64,000 nt of DNA from positions 1 to 64,000 of the forward strand of contig PCCY01000012.1 of the NCBI GenBank assembly GCA_002731875.1, in the 5' to 3' direction. The notes under the pieces were generated by a model, which saw only the letters and a program-made list of their open reading frames with translations, was not told the DNA's origin and did no database searches. Of the stretch, positions 26,429-35,332 are shown piece after piece (position 1 is the stretch's first letter; each line of letters starts with the position of its first letter). The DNA comes from Roseobacter sp. (GTDB lineage Bacteria; Pseudomonadota; Alphaproteobacteria; Rhodobacterales; Rhodobacteraceae). Both the position numbers and the translations under genes were made by a program.

Positions 26429-28018
26429 ATGTATCGACATAACAAGTTCGGCTCGCTGTCGCGTCGGTCTTTTCTACAGGCTAGCGGTTCCGCGCTGGCT
26501 GTCACCGCGCTGTTATCGTCGCAAACCAATGCAGAGTCAGTCCAAACATCCCCAACCGCTGTGCCGTTTTCATTTGAAAGTCTGGTCCAGAATGCACGGC
26601 AACTGGCATCGCAAACCTATACACCGCCTGCACAGGTCGGGGCACCTTTCACCGATCTCGATTATGATGATTACCGCAATATCCGCTTTCGGGAACGTCA
26701 TGCGCTCTGGGCTGGTCCGGCCGCCAGGGCGGTCATGCATACTTATCATCCTGGGTGGCTTTTTGACAGCACGGTCGCCTTGTTCGACGTAGCCGATGGG
26801 ATGGCTCAGCCGCTTCGGTTTTCATCGGACGACTTCATCTACGGTGATGCCGCCTTGGCAAAAATTCCAGACGGGACCGAACTGCCAGGCGTTGCCGGAT
26901 TTCGGATCAACACGCCTTTGAATTCCGAATTCCAGTTTGACGAAACCTTGTCGTTTCTGGGTGCCAGCTATTTCAGAGCCTTGGGCGCCGGAAACCGCTA
27001 TGGGTTAAGCGCACGTGGGCTCGCGGTTAACACCGCGATATCTGAACCAGAAGAATTCCCCCGCTTCTCTGCTTTCTGGCTGGAACGGCCACAGCCCGGA
27101 CAGACCCAAGTGACATTCTATGCGCTGCTGCAAAGTGAATCCGTCGCCGGAGCCTATAAATTCGCCCTGACACCAGGGCAGACCACGGTGATGGATGTGA
27201 GTGTCGAATTGTTTTTTCGCAGTGATGTCGAACAGCTTGGGGTTGCTCCGCTAACGTCCATGTATCTGTTTGGTGCAAACGACCAAGGCGGATTTGACGA
27301 CTATCGTCCCCGCGTTCATGACAGCGAAGCGTTGATCGTCAACACCGATCAGGAAACGCTTTATCGTGTGCTCAACAATCCGCCTCAACTGGCTAATTCG
27401 TATTTCGCGGCACAGTCGCCCCGCTCCTTCGGTCTGGTCCAGCGGCATCGGTCGTTTGACGACTATCTTGATGCCGAAGCACGGTACGAACTGCGACCGT
27501 CGCTCATGGTCGAACCACAAGGTGATTGGGGTGATGGTACGATCCGTCTTATCGAAATCCCGTCCGATCTCGAGGGGAATGACAACATTGTGGCGTTCTG
27601 GACTTATGACCGTGGCTTCAAGGCCGGCGATCATACATCGTTTTCGTATCGCATGCATTGGGGCAGTGCGCCCGCCGGTGCGTCGTCCGATTTAGCACGG
27701 GTGGCTCGTACCTTGGCGGGGGCCGGCGGGGTTGCAGGGGTCAAACCGCAAACCGATCGCCGAAAGTTCGTGATCGACTTCGAAGGAGCCGTGTTCGCGA
27801 CGCTGCCGGCCCGCGATACGGTCTCGGCAAACATAAATATCACCAACGGCACATTGGCTGGCCATGTACTTCAACGTGTCGATGGTCACGCCGATATGTG
27901 GCGCTTGGTGCTTGAGGTCACCGCAGACGGCAAACCAGCTGTCGAGTTGCGGGCAGACCTGGTGAATGATGAACGAAAGCTGACAGAAACATGGACTTAT
28001 CAATGGCTGAAAGAATGA
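26429..28018 (+). CDS. opgG: periplasmic glucan biosynthesis protein, OpgG/OpgD (MdoG) family
   Basis: A 529-residue exported protein needed to build the backbone of osmoregulated periplasmic glucans. It starts with a Tat signal (SRRSFLQASGSALAVTALL), followed by the MdoG domain: FTDLDYDDYRNIRF, HPGWLFDSTVALFDV, the SYFRALGAGNRYGLSARGLA motif and RSFGLVQRHRSFDDYLD. The Tat signal is more OpgD-like, but the position at the head of an opgG-I-H-C operon supports OpgG. The ATG at 26429 is used; the preceding TTG is an artefact. Confidence 0.88.
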   Translation: MYRHNKFGSLSRRSFLQASGSALAVTALLSSQTNAESVQTSPTAVPFSFESLVQNARQLASQTYTPPAQVGAPFTDLDYDDYRNIRFRERHALWAGPAARAVMHTYHPGWLFDSTVALFDVADGMAQPLRFSSDDFIYGDAALAKIPDGTELPGVAGFRINTPLNSEFQFDETLSFLGASYFRALGAGNRYGLSARGLAVNTAISEPEEFPRFSAFWLERPQPGQTQVTFYALLQSESVAGAYKFALTPGQTTVMDVSVELFFRSDVEQLGVAPLTSMYLFGANDQGGFDDYRPRVHDSEALIVNTDQETLYRVLNNPPQLANSYFAAQSPRSFGLVQRHRSFDDYLDAEARYELRPSLMVEPQGDWGDGTIRLIEIPSDLEGNDNIVAFWTYDRGFKAGDHTSFSYRMHWGSAPAGASSDLARVARTLAGAGGVAGVKPQTDRRKFVIDFEGAVFATLPARDTVSANINITNGTLAGHVLQRVDGHADMWRLVLEVTADGKPAVELRADLVNDERKLTETWTYQWLKE

Positions 28019-28176
28019 GCCCCGCACGCTTCGCGGATGACACCCTAGAGGAGGTCGATTTCGCCAGTCTCGCGCCGCGTTACGCCCCCTTGGATATGCC
28101 CCGGCAAGTTCTTGAGCGTGAACAGCGCCCGTCGGTTACCTCGGTGCTGGCGCGCCTGTTCCTGCGTAACGCCTGA
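28015..28176 (+). CDS. opgI: small protein in the opgI position
   Basis: A 53-residue acidic-then-basic peptide (opening MSPARFADDTLEEVDFASL, containing RYAPLDMPRQVLERE) whose ATG overlaps the opgG stop (ATGA). It ends 1 base before the opgH start, so it is held in place by tight spacing on both sides. In Rhodobacter sphaeroides the operon is opgGIHC, and opgI is a small gene of unknown function there; this gene has the same place, and I assign the symbol on position only. No signal peptide or membrane span. It may be a partner or detached N-terminal piece of OpgH, whose Rhodobacterial form is short at the N-terminus. Confidence 0.6.
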   Translation: MSPARFADDTLEEVDFASLAPRYAPLDMPRQVLEREQRPSVTSVLARLFLRNA

Positions 28177-28177
28177 T

Positions 28178-29947
28178 ATGCAACGCCACCTTTGGCCCCA
28201 CGCGACCCGCCGTTCCCGTATCGTGGCAATCGGCTTTGCATTGGCATGCGCGGTCGCCGCCGCAGCGACGTTGGCGCAGGCAGGGTTAAACTCCGGTTTT
28301 GACATCTGGGACGTCATGGCTGTCGCTTTGATTGCCCTGACGACGGCGTGGCTTGCCTGGGGGGCAGCCCAGGCATTTTTGGGGTTGGCCGCCCTTGAAC
28401 CCATGCCTGCTTTGCCGCTTGGGTCTACGGATATCCCGGCCACTGCAATTCTTGTTCCGGTCTGCAATGAAAACCCGGTCGAACTCTATGCCCGCCTTGT
28501 TGCAATGCGGCATTCAATGCAGGCACAGGCCCTGCCGGTCGATTTTATCGTTCTGTCGGACACACACGATCCTGCTGCGTTAAAGCTGGAACGCCTGGCG
28601 TTGGCCCCGCTGTTTTCCGAAACCACTGCCCTCAACCGATTTTTCTACCGCAACCGCAAGGATCGGCACGGACGCAAGGCGGGCAACGTGGAAGACTTCA
28701 TTCGCAATTCGGGCGGTGCCTACGAATACGTTGTCATTCTGGACGCCGATAGTCTGATGGAAGGGAAGACCATCCAGCATCTTGTGGCGCGTATGCAGGC
28801 TGATCCCGGTCTCGGGCTGTTGCAAACCCTGCCTCAAATCTTTGGCGCTTCATCCATGTTCGGACGTGCCATGCAATTTGCGGCGAGCTTTCATTCGGCG
28901 GTATTTGCGCGGGGGTTGGCGCGGCTTCAAGGTCGCGCAGGCCCGTTCTGGGGGCACAATGCCATTGTGCGTGTCCGTGCGCTTGCCCAGTGCTGCGCAT
29001 TACCCGAACTGTCAGGGCCAGCCCCTTTTGGCGGCACCATTCTGAGCCACGATTACGTCGAAGCGGCGCTGCTGGTGCGGGGCGGATGGCGTGTCGAGAT
29101 GGATCCCCGGATCGGCGGTTCATACGAGGAAGGCCCCGACAACGTGTTGGCCCACGCACGGCGCGATCGTCGGTGGTGTCAGGGCAATCTACAACACATC
29201 CGTCTGCTGGCTGCACCCGGTCTTCACGGGTGGAGCCGTTTTGTTTTTGTCCAAGGGATATTGGCTTACCTTGTCTCAGTGGCGTGGGGCGCGTTTCTGG
29301 TGGTTTCTTTGCTGGCGACGGCCACCAACAGCAATCCGAATTACTTTCCAAATGCCTATCAATTGTTTCCTGTGTTCCCCGATGACAAGACGTTCCAGAT
29401 TGTGGTGCTTGCCTTTGGTATCGGGGGTCTGCTGCTGCTGCCCAAGATCGCCATCTACATCGAAGCAGTCGCCGTTGGCCGCGCTTCGGGGTATGGGGGG
29501 GCGTTGACCGCGCTCAAGTCGGTGGGTGCCGAAATCCTTTTGACGGCAATGATCGCGCCGCTGATGCTGATGTATCAAGGTCGCGCCGTCTTTGAAGTGT
29601 TCGCGGGCAAGGACGGTGGCTGGCCTGCAACCGCGCGCGGCGAAGGTCGGTTGAGCTTTGGACAAAGCTGGCGGGCCGGTCGCTGGATTTCACTGTTCGG
29701 GATCGGCGCGACCGCGCTGATCTATGCGGTGGCCCCTGATCTTATGCTATGGTTGCTGCCGGTCTCTGTCCCGATGGCGGTTGCGCCCGCTCTTATCGCG
29801 ATAACATCCCGCCCTTTGAAAAGCAGCGTATTTTCGTCCCCGCATGACTTGCATGTGCCGCCTGTTATCCAGACCTATCGCGCGGCCTTGGCGCAGACCT
29901 CGGCCGAGAAAGACCTATCCTATGGAACGTTCCCCCGCTCTGTCTGA
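28178..29947 (+). CDS. opgH: membrane glucan glucosyltransferase OpgH (MdoH)
   Basis: A 589-residue inner-membrane GT2 glycosyltransferase that polymerises UDP-glucose into the periplasmic glucan backbone. Catalytic motifs: VLSDTHDPAAL, VVILDADSLMEG (DxD region), SHDYVEAALL and RRDRRWCQGNLQH (the Q/RxxRW motif). Two membrane segments precede and several follow the catalytic domain. It is about 250 residues shorter than E. coli OpgH, lacking the long cytoplasmic N-terminus and C-terminal tail. ATG at 28178 is chosen, directly after the opgI stop; it overlaps opgC by 26 bases. Confidence 0.92.
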   Translation: MQRHLWPHATRRSRIVAIGFALACAVAAAATLAQAGLNSGFDIWDVMAVALIALTTAWLAWGAAQAFLGLAALEPMPALPLGSTDIPATAILVPVCNENPVELYARLVAMRHSMQAQALPVDFIVLSDTHDPAALKLERLALAPLFSETTALNRFFYRNRKDRHGRKAGNVEDFIRNSGGAYEYVVILDADSLMEGKTIQHLVARMQADPGLGLLQTLPQIFGASSMFGRAMQFAASFHSAVFARGLARLQGRAGPFWGHNAIVRVRALAQCCALPELSGPAPFGGTILSHDYVEAALLVRGGWRVEMDPRIGGSYEEGPDNVLAHARRDRRWCQGNLQHIRLLAAPGLHGWSRFVFVQGILAYLVSVAWGAFLVVSLLATATNSNPNYFPNAYQLFPVFPDDKTFQIVVLAFGIGGLLLLPKIAIYIEAVAVGRASGYGGALTALKSVGAEILLTAMIAPLMLMYQGRAVFEVFAGKDGGWPATARGEGRLSFGQSWRAGRWISLFGIGATALIYAVAPDLMLWLLPVSVPMAVAPALIAITSRPLKSSVFSSPHDLHVPPVIQTYRAALAQTSAEKDLSYGTFPRSV

Positions 29948-30989
29948 TCATCCGGGCCGCCCGACAACGCGCAGCGTATCCACCCCGGTGCGTGCGCGCG
30001 ATGCCCGTATTGATGCGTTTCGCGGGTTGGCGCTGATCATGATTTTAATTGATCATATGCCGGGAAACCCGTGGGAGGCGTTGACCATACGCAATATCGG
30101 CTTTTCCGACGCGGCCGAGGCGTTTTTCATCATGTCCGGCATCGCGGCCGGCATTGCATATTCACCCGCGATCATTCGCTGGCTGAACCACGATACCCGC
30201 CTGTGGGATGCCGTGGGGCCGATGTGGAAACGAGCCTGGAAACTTTATACCGTCCACATCCTGCTGACTGTCGTTGCCATCGCCCTTTATGCTTGGGCAG
30301 CCGAGATGTTCTTGCGCGAAGAGTTCCGCATCGTCCACAATCTGGGTATTTTGTTTGACCGCCCCGGCCCCGCGATGATCGGGATGGTGACGCTTGGCTA
30401 TCAGATCGGCTATGTCAACATACTGCCGACATATATGGTTTTGTTGATCATCGGTCCCATGGTAATCGCCGCCGGGCTGTACGCACCCCGCCTGACGATC
30501 CTTGCCGCCTTCGCGCTATGGCTATTCGCGGGGGCCACGCAACTGAACCTTCCAAACAATCCCGGTGGCGGAGGGTGGTTTTTCAATCCGTTCACCTGGC
30601 AATTCATTTTTGTGATCGGGTTGGTCATCGGGATAAGCCACCGGACCAACAGCCGCTTTTTCCCTTTGTCACCTTTGATGTTCAAGATCGCATTGGGTTT
30701 TCTGATCTTCGCATTCGCCTGGCGGTATATGCCTGTGCTGGGACCATTCATGAACCACAAGATGTCGCAACTCGGCGCATTGGGTGCCCCTGCAAATATC
30801 GTGACCCATGACAAATCAATGCTGGCGCTACCGCGTTTGCTGCATGCGGTTGCGCTGGTGTATGTGCTCGCTTCGCTGCCGGTCGTATCAAGAATTTGCG
30901 CACACCGCGCAGCAGCACCTTTGCGATTGATGGGAAGACAGGGCCTGCTGGTTTTCGGGCTGGGAACGGCGCTCGCGTTGTTTGGCTAG
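29922..30989 (+). CDS. opgC: OpgC-like glucan substitution protein, ended by an in-frame TAG
   Basis: A 355-residue multi-span membrane protein of the OpgC acyltransferase family (RIDAFRGLALIMILIDHMPG opening, SDAAEAFFIMSGIAAGIAYS, then about ten spans). It adds succinyl or similar groups to periplasmic glucans. The stop is TAG at 30987-30989; beyond it the same frame stays open for 56 codons to a TGA at 31158-31160 and encodes a further hydrophobic segment (ILMVIEPHVMWLPWVLPVVG) that looks like the family's last membrane helix. The TAG probably arose from CAG (Gln). The protein as annotated may lack its last span; a functional effect is uncertain. Confidence 0.8.
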   Translation: MERSPALSDHPGRPTTRSVSTPVRARDARIDAFRGLALIMILIDHMPGNPWEALTIRNIGFSDAAEAFFIMSGIAAGIAYSPAIIRWLNHDTRLWDAVGPMWKRAWKLYTVHILLTVVAIALYAWAAEMFLREEFRIVHNLGILFDRPGPAMIGMVTLGYQIGYVNILPTYMVLLIIGPMVIAAGLYAPRLTILAAFALWLFAGATQLNLPNNPGGGGWFFNPFTWQFIFVIGLVIGISHRTNSRFFPLSPLMFKIALGFLIFAFAWRYMPVLGPFMNHKMSQLGALGAPANIVTHDKSMLALPRLLHAVALVYVLASLPVVSRICAHRAAAPLRLMGRQGLLVFGLGTALALFG

Positions 30990-31239
30990 ATCTTGATGGT
31001 GATCGAACCCCATGTCATGTGGCTCCCTTGGGTGCTGCCCGTGGTGGGAGCCGGACTTTGCTATGGTGCCGCTGTCATTGCTGACACCGCAAAACACCAG
31101 TTCCACGGCAAAGCCAAAGGACAGACATTCAGCACCGGCGCTCCGGTGTCCATTACTTGACCGTCCCCGGTGGTGGGAGCGAAAGAGCGTGTGGTTCAGC
31201 GGGGGGGTCGCAAATAGACACTGCGCCAGCAACAGCCGG

Positions 31240-32184
31240 TCAAGGCCTGCCAACCCCGGTTCTGACCGGCGTTTTTCGTGCCCTGAACGAAAACAGGCGT
31301 CCGTCTGTCACGGCGAACCCCAGGCCAATGATGGCAAACCCGATCCAGGCATCAAGCTCCATTCTTTCACCAAGAAACAGCGCGCCAAGCCCAATGGCGA
31401 ACGGTGGGATGAGCAATGTGACAAGCAATAGATTGGCGGCTCCGGCACGCCCCAGAATGGTGAAGTAAAGCACAAACGCCAATGCTGTCGACAACGCCGC
31501 CATACCTAACAGGGCACCCCAAACCTGTATTGAAAGTGCAAATTGCGGCGGACCGTCAAACACGAATACGATGGGGATCATCAACACCGTACTGCCGGTC
31601 AACATGCCCAAGGCATTCATAAGCGGTGGCTGGCCAGCAAGCGCAATTTTTGCCCAAACACCTGCAAATGCGTAACACAATGTCGCTCCGAGGACGGCGA
31701 GCTGTGCAAGATTGCTGAGGCTGAAATTGGTCAACGCCTCTGGTCCCATGATAAAGGCCACGCCCGCGACACCCAAGGCTGCGCCCACAATCTTCTTCAT
31801 TGTCAAAGGCTCGTCCGGCAGCAAAGCCCCTGCTACAACGGCCGCAAACACGGCGGTGGTGCCGTTCAGGATCGATACCAGTCCGCTGTCAATCTGCGTC
31901 TGTCCCCAAAATATCAAGGAAAACGGAATGGCATTGTTAAGTGCCCCCATGACCAGATATGCACCCCACACCCGCAAAGATCGTGAGATCTCAATCCCCT
32001 TGGAGAGCACGACAAACGCCAATATCGGTGCCGCCCAAAATACGCGATGCAACGTAATGGTGAGCGGCGGCACCTCGGTCAGAGCGACTTCGCTAAAGAA
32101 AAACGAACCTCCCCAGACTGCGGCGAGCAGTACCAACATGATAGTCGATTTCAGATCCAGGGTGAGCGCCGGGGCTTTGGTCAT
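31240..32184 (-). CDS. EamA/DMT-family membrane transporter
   Basis: A 314-residue protein with ten predicted membrane segments in two EamA repeats (LLAAVWGGSFFFSEVALTEV opening, second repeat from about residue 155). It is distinct from the EamA protein at 25020-25913. It converges with opgC and is followed upstream by a small gap. Substrate unknown; metabolite exporter likely. Confidence 0.85.
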   Translation of the reverse strand: MTKAPALTLDLKSTIMLVLLAAVWGGSFFFSEVALTEVPPLTITLHRVFWAAPILAFVVLSKGIEISRSLRVWGAYLVMGALNNAIPFSLIFWGQTQIDSGLVSILNGTTAVFAAVVAGALLPDEPLTMKKIVGAALGVAGVAFIMGPEALTNFSLSNLAQLAVLGATLCYAFAGVWAKIALAGQPPLMNALGMLTGSTVLMIPIVFVFDGPPQFALSIQVWGALLGMAALSTALAFVLYFTILGRAGAANLLLVTLLIPPFAIGLGALFLGERMELDAWIGFAIIGLGFAVTDGRLFSFRARKTPVRTGVGRP

Positions 32185-32415
32185 GTTTGACGGTTCCAGA
32201 TGGTTAGGTTGCTAGCCTCTGGTAACCTGGCAAGCCTGCTGGAAACGACCCGTTTCGTGCGGATAGGATCAAGGCCGCCCATTGTGAGGCATCCAGCCCC
32301 GTAACCACCACGCGCGCCATGGTGCGTTCCCAGTGAGGGCAAGACCACATACCAACTGCCACGCCTTCCAAGTTAGCCGTTCCAAGTCGCCCTCCCCCAT
32401 AGGGACGTCCCAACC
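32185..32415. other. intergenic, no recognised gene
   Basis: A minus-strand frame at 32204-32440 encodes a possible short peptide (WERTMARVVVTGLDASQW within it) without a recognisable domain; it crosses the terminator hairpin and is probably not a gene. The EamA promoter should lie near 32190-32260. Confidence 0.4.
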
Positions 32416-32456
32416 AAAAAAGGCAACGCCACCAAAACACACAGGTGGCGTTGCCT
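32416..32456 (-). terminator. intrinsic terminator of the malonate operon
   Basis: Read leftward, AGGCAACGCCACC (32456-32444) pairs perfectly over 13 bp with GGTGGCGTTGCCT (32433-32421) around a 10-base loop, followed by TTTTT (32420-32416). It lies about 110 bases beyond the matB stop and ends the leftward TRAP-matA-matB transcript. Confidence 0.85.
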
Positions 32457-32564
32457 CAGCTCAAACTCGTTCCCGACACTGGTTATCCTGAAACTCGTGA
32501 TACTCATTAAAAAAACAATTCTGAAGAACCGCCCGCCGCTGACGCAAACAGGGGCGGAAATACG

Positions 32565-34076
32565 TTATTGCGCGTAATTTTCGTATTCCTTGCGCAATAG
32601 GTTCTTTTGGACCTTGCCCATCGTATTGCGTGGTAACTCGCGCACGAAGATGAGCGCGCGCGGCTGTTTGAACCGCGCCAGTGACGTCGAGATATTCCTC
32701 AATATCTGGTCCGGCTCGGGGTTTGCAGAGGGTTTTGCGACTACTATACCCAGGACGGCTTCACCAAAATCCGGGTGCGGCACCCCGATAACGGCGCTTT
32801 CCAACACTCCGGGTTGATCGTCTATCAGCAGCTCTATTTCCTTGGGATAGATATTATAGCCACCGGAAATGATCATATCCTTGTCACGTCCGACGATGCT
32901 GACATAACCGTCATCGTCGATCCGGCCCAAATCACCGGTGATGAAAAAACCGTTCTCGCGTAGTTCCGCAGCAGTTTTTTCGGGCATTTCCCAATAGCCC
33001 TTGAATACATTGGGGCCACGCACTTCGATCTGGCCGATCTCTCCGTTTGCAAGGGTATCACCGGTGGCAGGGTCTGTTATCTTGAGCTCAACCCCCGGCA
33101 ACGGGAAGCCGACTGTCCCGGCCTTGCGTTCCCCGTCATAGGGGTTTGAGGTGTTCATATTGGTTTCGGTCATCCCGTAGCGTTCAAGAATGCGGTGGCC
33201 GGTGCGATCTTCGAACTGAACATGTGTCTCGGCCAAAAGCGGTGCTGAACCCGAGATGAACACGCGCATGTCCCGGGTCCGGTCACGGGTAAACCGGGGG
33301 TCCTCCAGTAACCTGGTATAAAACGTCGGCACGCCCATCATCGCCGTTGCGCGGTGCATGTTTTCCAGCAGAAAATCCAAATCGAACTTGGGCAGGAAAA
33401 TCATCGACCCACCCGCTGCCAGCGTCACATTCACCGCCACGAACAACCCGTGGGTATGAAAGATCGGCAAGGCATGAAGCAACACGTCCTGTGCAGTAAA
33501 CTGCCAAAGCTCTGCCAGGGTTTGCGCGTTCGACAGCAGATTGTTTTGGGTCAGCATAGCCCCTTTGGACCGCCCGGTGGTTCCCGACGTATAAAGGAAC
33601 GCAGCCAAATCATCGCCGTCACGGTCGACCGTATCAAAGTCTGCTGGTTGCCGGTCTGCGCGTTTAGCAAGGCTGCCGCCCTGATCTTGGTCAAGCGTTT
33701 CAAGGAACGCCCCCGTGGACTTGGCCAACACTGACATTTCGGCGCGACGATGGTCCTGGCAGACAAAAAGGGCCGCACCGGAGTTTTCGACGAAATAGCT
33801 TACTTCATCAGCCGTATAACCGGTATTCAGTGGTAAAAAGACCAGCCCCGCTTGCGCGCATGCTGCATAAAGCGCAAGCGCATCCGGTGACTTGTCGATT
33901 TGGGCAGCAACCCGGTCACCGGGTCTGACCCCCAGCGATACCATCGCATGAGCAAGTTGAGCCGCCCGCGCTAGAAAATCCGCGTGGCTTAGCGATGTGC
34001 CATTCTCAAGGTGCAAGAACGGGGTGGTTTTACCTGCGTGGCGGCCAAACAGGGTATCATACAAAGGGTTGGACAT
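32565..34076 (-). CDS. matB: malonyl-CoA synthetase (MatB-like)
   Basis: A 503-residue adenylate-forming ligase that makes malonyl-CoA from malonate, CoA and ATP. Motifs: P-loop YTSGTTGRSKGAMLT, A5 ERYGMTETNMN, A7 FITGDLGRID and the catalytic lysine region near the end (PRNTMGKVQKNLLR). The ERYGMTET and NTMGKVQKN wording is typical of MatB rather than other acyl-CoA ligases. It follows matA with a one-base stop/start overlap. Together MatB and MatA turn malonate into acetyl-CoA and CO2. Confidence 0.9.
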   Translation of the reverse strand: MSNPLYDTLFGRHAGKTTPFLHLENGTSLSHADFLARAAQLAHAMVSLGVRPGDRVAAQIDKSPDALALYAACAQAGLVFLPLNTGYTADEVSYFVENSGAALFVCQDHRRAEMSVLAKSTGAFLETLDQDQGGSLAKRADRQPADFDTVDRDGDDLAAFLYTSGTTGRSKGAMLTQNNLLSNAQTLAELWQFTAQDVLLHALPIFHTHGLFVAVNVTLAAGGSMIFLPKFDLDFLLENMHRATAMMGVPTFYTRLLEDPRFTRDRTRDMRVFISGSAPLLAETHVQFEDRTGHRILERYGMTETNMNTSNPYDGERKAGTVGFPLPGVELKITDPATGDTLANGEIGQIEVRGPNVFKGYWEMPEKTAAELRENGFFITGDLGRIDDDGYVSIVGRDKDMIISGGYNIYPKEIELLIDDQPGVLESAVIGVPHPDFGEAVLGIVVAKPSANPEPDQILRNISTSLARFKQPRALIFVRELPRNTMGKVQKNLLRKEYENYAQ

Positions 34077-35332
34077 CAGATCGTTCCTTTGGTGTCGTTC
34101 TTCTTGGCAGCTCGGGCGAGCGCTTTAACATCGGTCGAGGCAGCAACGGCGAAAGAATCCGCGAAACCCTCGTGGTTCTGCGCGTTTGCCGACAAATCAT
34201 AAAGATAGTTCACCATTGCCCCATATGACTGCACCTGACCGCTTTCCGATGTGTCTGCCTTGACATGTACCGCATGTACCATCGCCCCATTTCCCAGATG
34301 AAACCGAGCGACCGGATCACGCGGTGCCCCGTCGTCGCGTTTTGCGTTCAACAGGTAATGCGCCGCGAGCGATTGAAGATTGTCCGGCGTGACGGTCTCC
34401 TCGATCCCCATATCCTTGGCCCAGGCGGCCAAGCCGGGTATGGGCGAAAGCGTGACAAACGTCTTGAGGCCGGGAAGCTGTCTGGAAAGATCATCCACCA
34501 CTTGCTTGATCAACGAGTTGCCAAAGGAAATACCGGCCAGTCCTGCCTGACAGTTCGAGATCGAATAGAACACAGCCGTGTCGGCCTTGTCGGCATCCAG
34601 AACATCGCGCCCGTCGGCAAGAACCTTCTGGATCGATCCGGGCACTCCCTTGGTCAACGCCACCTCGACAAATATCAATGGTTCATCCGGCATCGCGGGG
34701 TGGAAAAAGGCAAAGCAGCGCCGGTCCGTAGGTTGCATGCGCCGCCGCAGATCGCTCCAGCTATCAATGGCGTGTACGGCTTCGTATTGGATGATCTTTT
34801 CGAGAATATGCGCCGGGCTTTCCCAGTTTATCGGCATCAGCACCAGAAATCCGCGATTGAACCATGATGAGAACAGATGCCTGAAATCCAGATCCAGAGC
34901 TTCCAGACTCGGGTTCGCCCGCGCCATTCCAAGCAGGTCGCGACGCATCGCCACCAGACTGCCTGTCGCGCTTGGAACCTGATTCAGCCTGCGCACGAAC
35001 TCCTGCCGCCGGGGTTCTGCTGCCTCCATATAGGCCCGGTAATTCGCCTTTGACGGGGTCGCCTCGTACATCTCCAAGGTCGCACGTACCTGAGCAGGGT
35101 CGATATCGAGATCCACGGCGAGATGCGTGAAGAACCCCAGCTTTTCGGCATCATCCATCACGGCGTAACGGTCAAGAATTTGCCGCGCGAGGGTCATGCC
35201 GCGAATTTCGCCCCGATTCCCGATAAGATCAGCGATCAGTTGCTCTATGGGGCGGCTATCCCATTTCGCACGCGATATCGCCCGCGACGGCCGGTCAAAA
35301 ACGGTCGACAGCAAGTCAGCCAGCAAGCTCAT
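34076..35332 (-). CDS. matA: malonyl-CoA decarboxylase (MatA/MCD)
   Basis: A 418-residue MCD-family enzyme that decarboxylates malonyl-CoA to acetyl-CoA. It has the helical N-terminal domain and a C-terminal GNAT-like catalytic domain with FFHPAMPDEPLIFVEVALTK, FYSISNCQAGLAGISFGN (catalytic Ser region) and HLGNGAMVHAVH near the end (catalytic His). ATG at 35332 is chosen because it overlaps the stop of the TRAP permease gene (ATGA); the longer frame to 35389 would run into that gene. Confidence 0.92.
   Translation of the reverse strand: MSLLADLLSTVFDRPSRAISRAKWDSRPIEQLIADLIGNRGEIRGMTLARQILDRYAVMDDAEKLGFFTHLAVDLDIDPAQVRATLEMYEATPSKANYRAYMEAAEPRRQEFVRRLNQVPSATGSLVAMRRDLLGMARANPSLEALDLDFRHLFSSWFNRGFLVLMPINWESPAHILEKIIQYEAVHAIDSWSDLRRRMQPTDRRCFAFFHPAMPDEPLIFVEVALTKGVPGSIQKVLADGRDVLDADKADTAVFYSISNCQAGLAGISFGNSLIKQVVDDLSRQLPGLKTFVTLSPIPGLAAWAKDMGIEETVTPDNLQSLAAHYLLNAKRDDGAPRDPVARFHLGNGAMVHAVHVKADTSESGQVQSYGAMVNYLYDLSANAQNHEGFADSFAVAASTDVKALARAAKKNDTKGTI

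Noticed and set aside
619-30989. Global reassignment of TAG to an amino acid
   Set aside because: Several intact genes (queC, queF, soxR, the soxH-like gene) end in TAG at their normal family length, so TAG works as a stop; the four in-frame TAGs are better explained by mutation.
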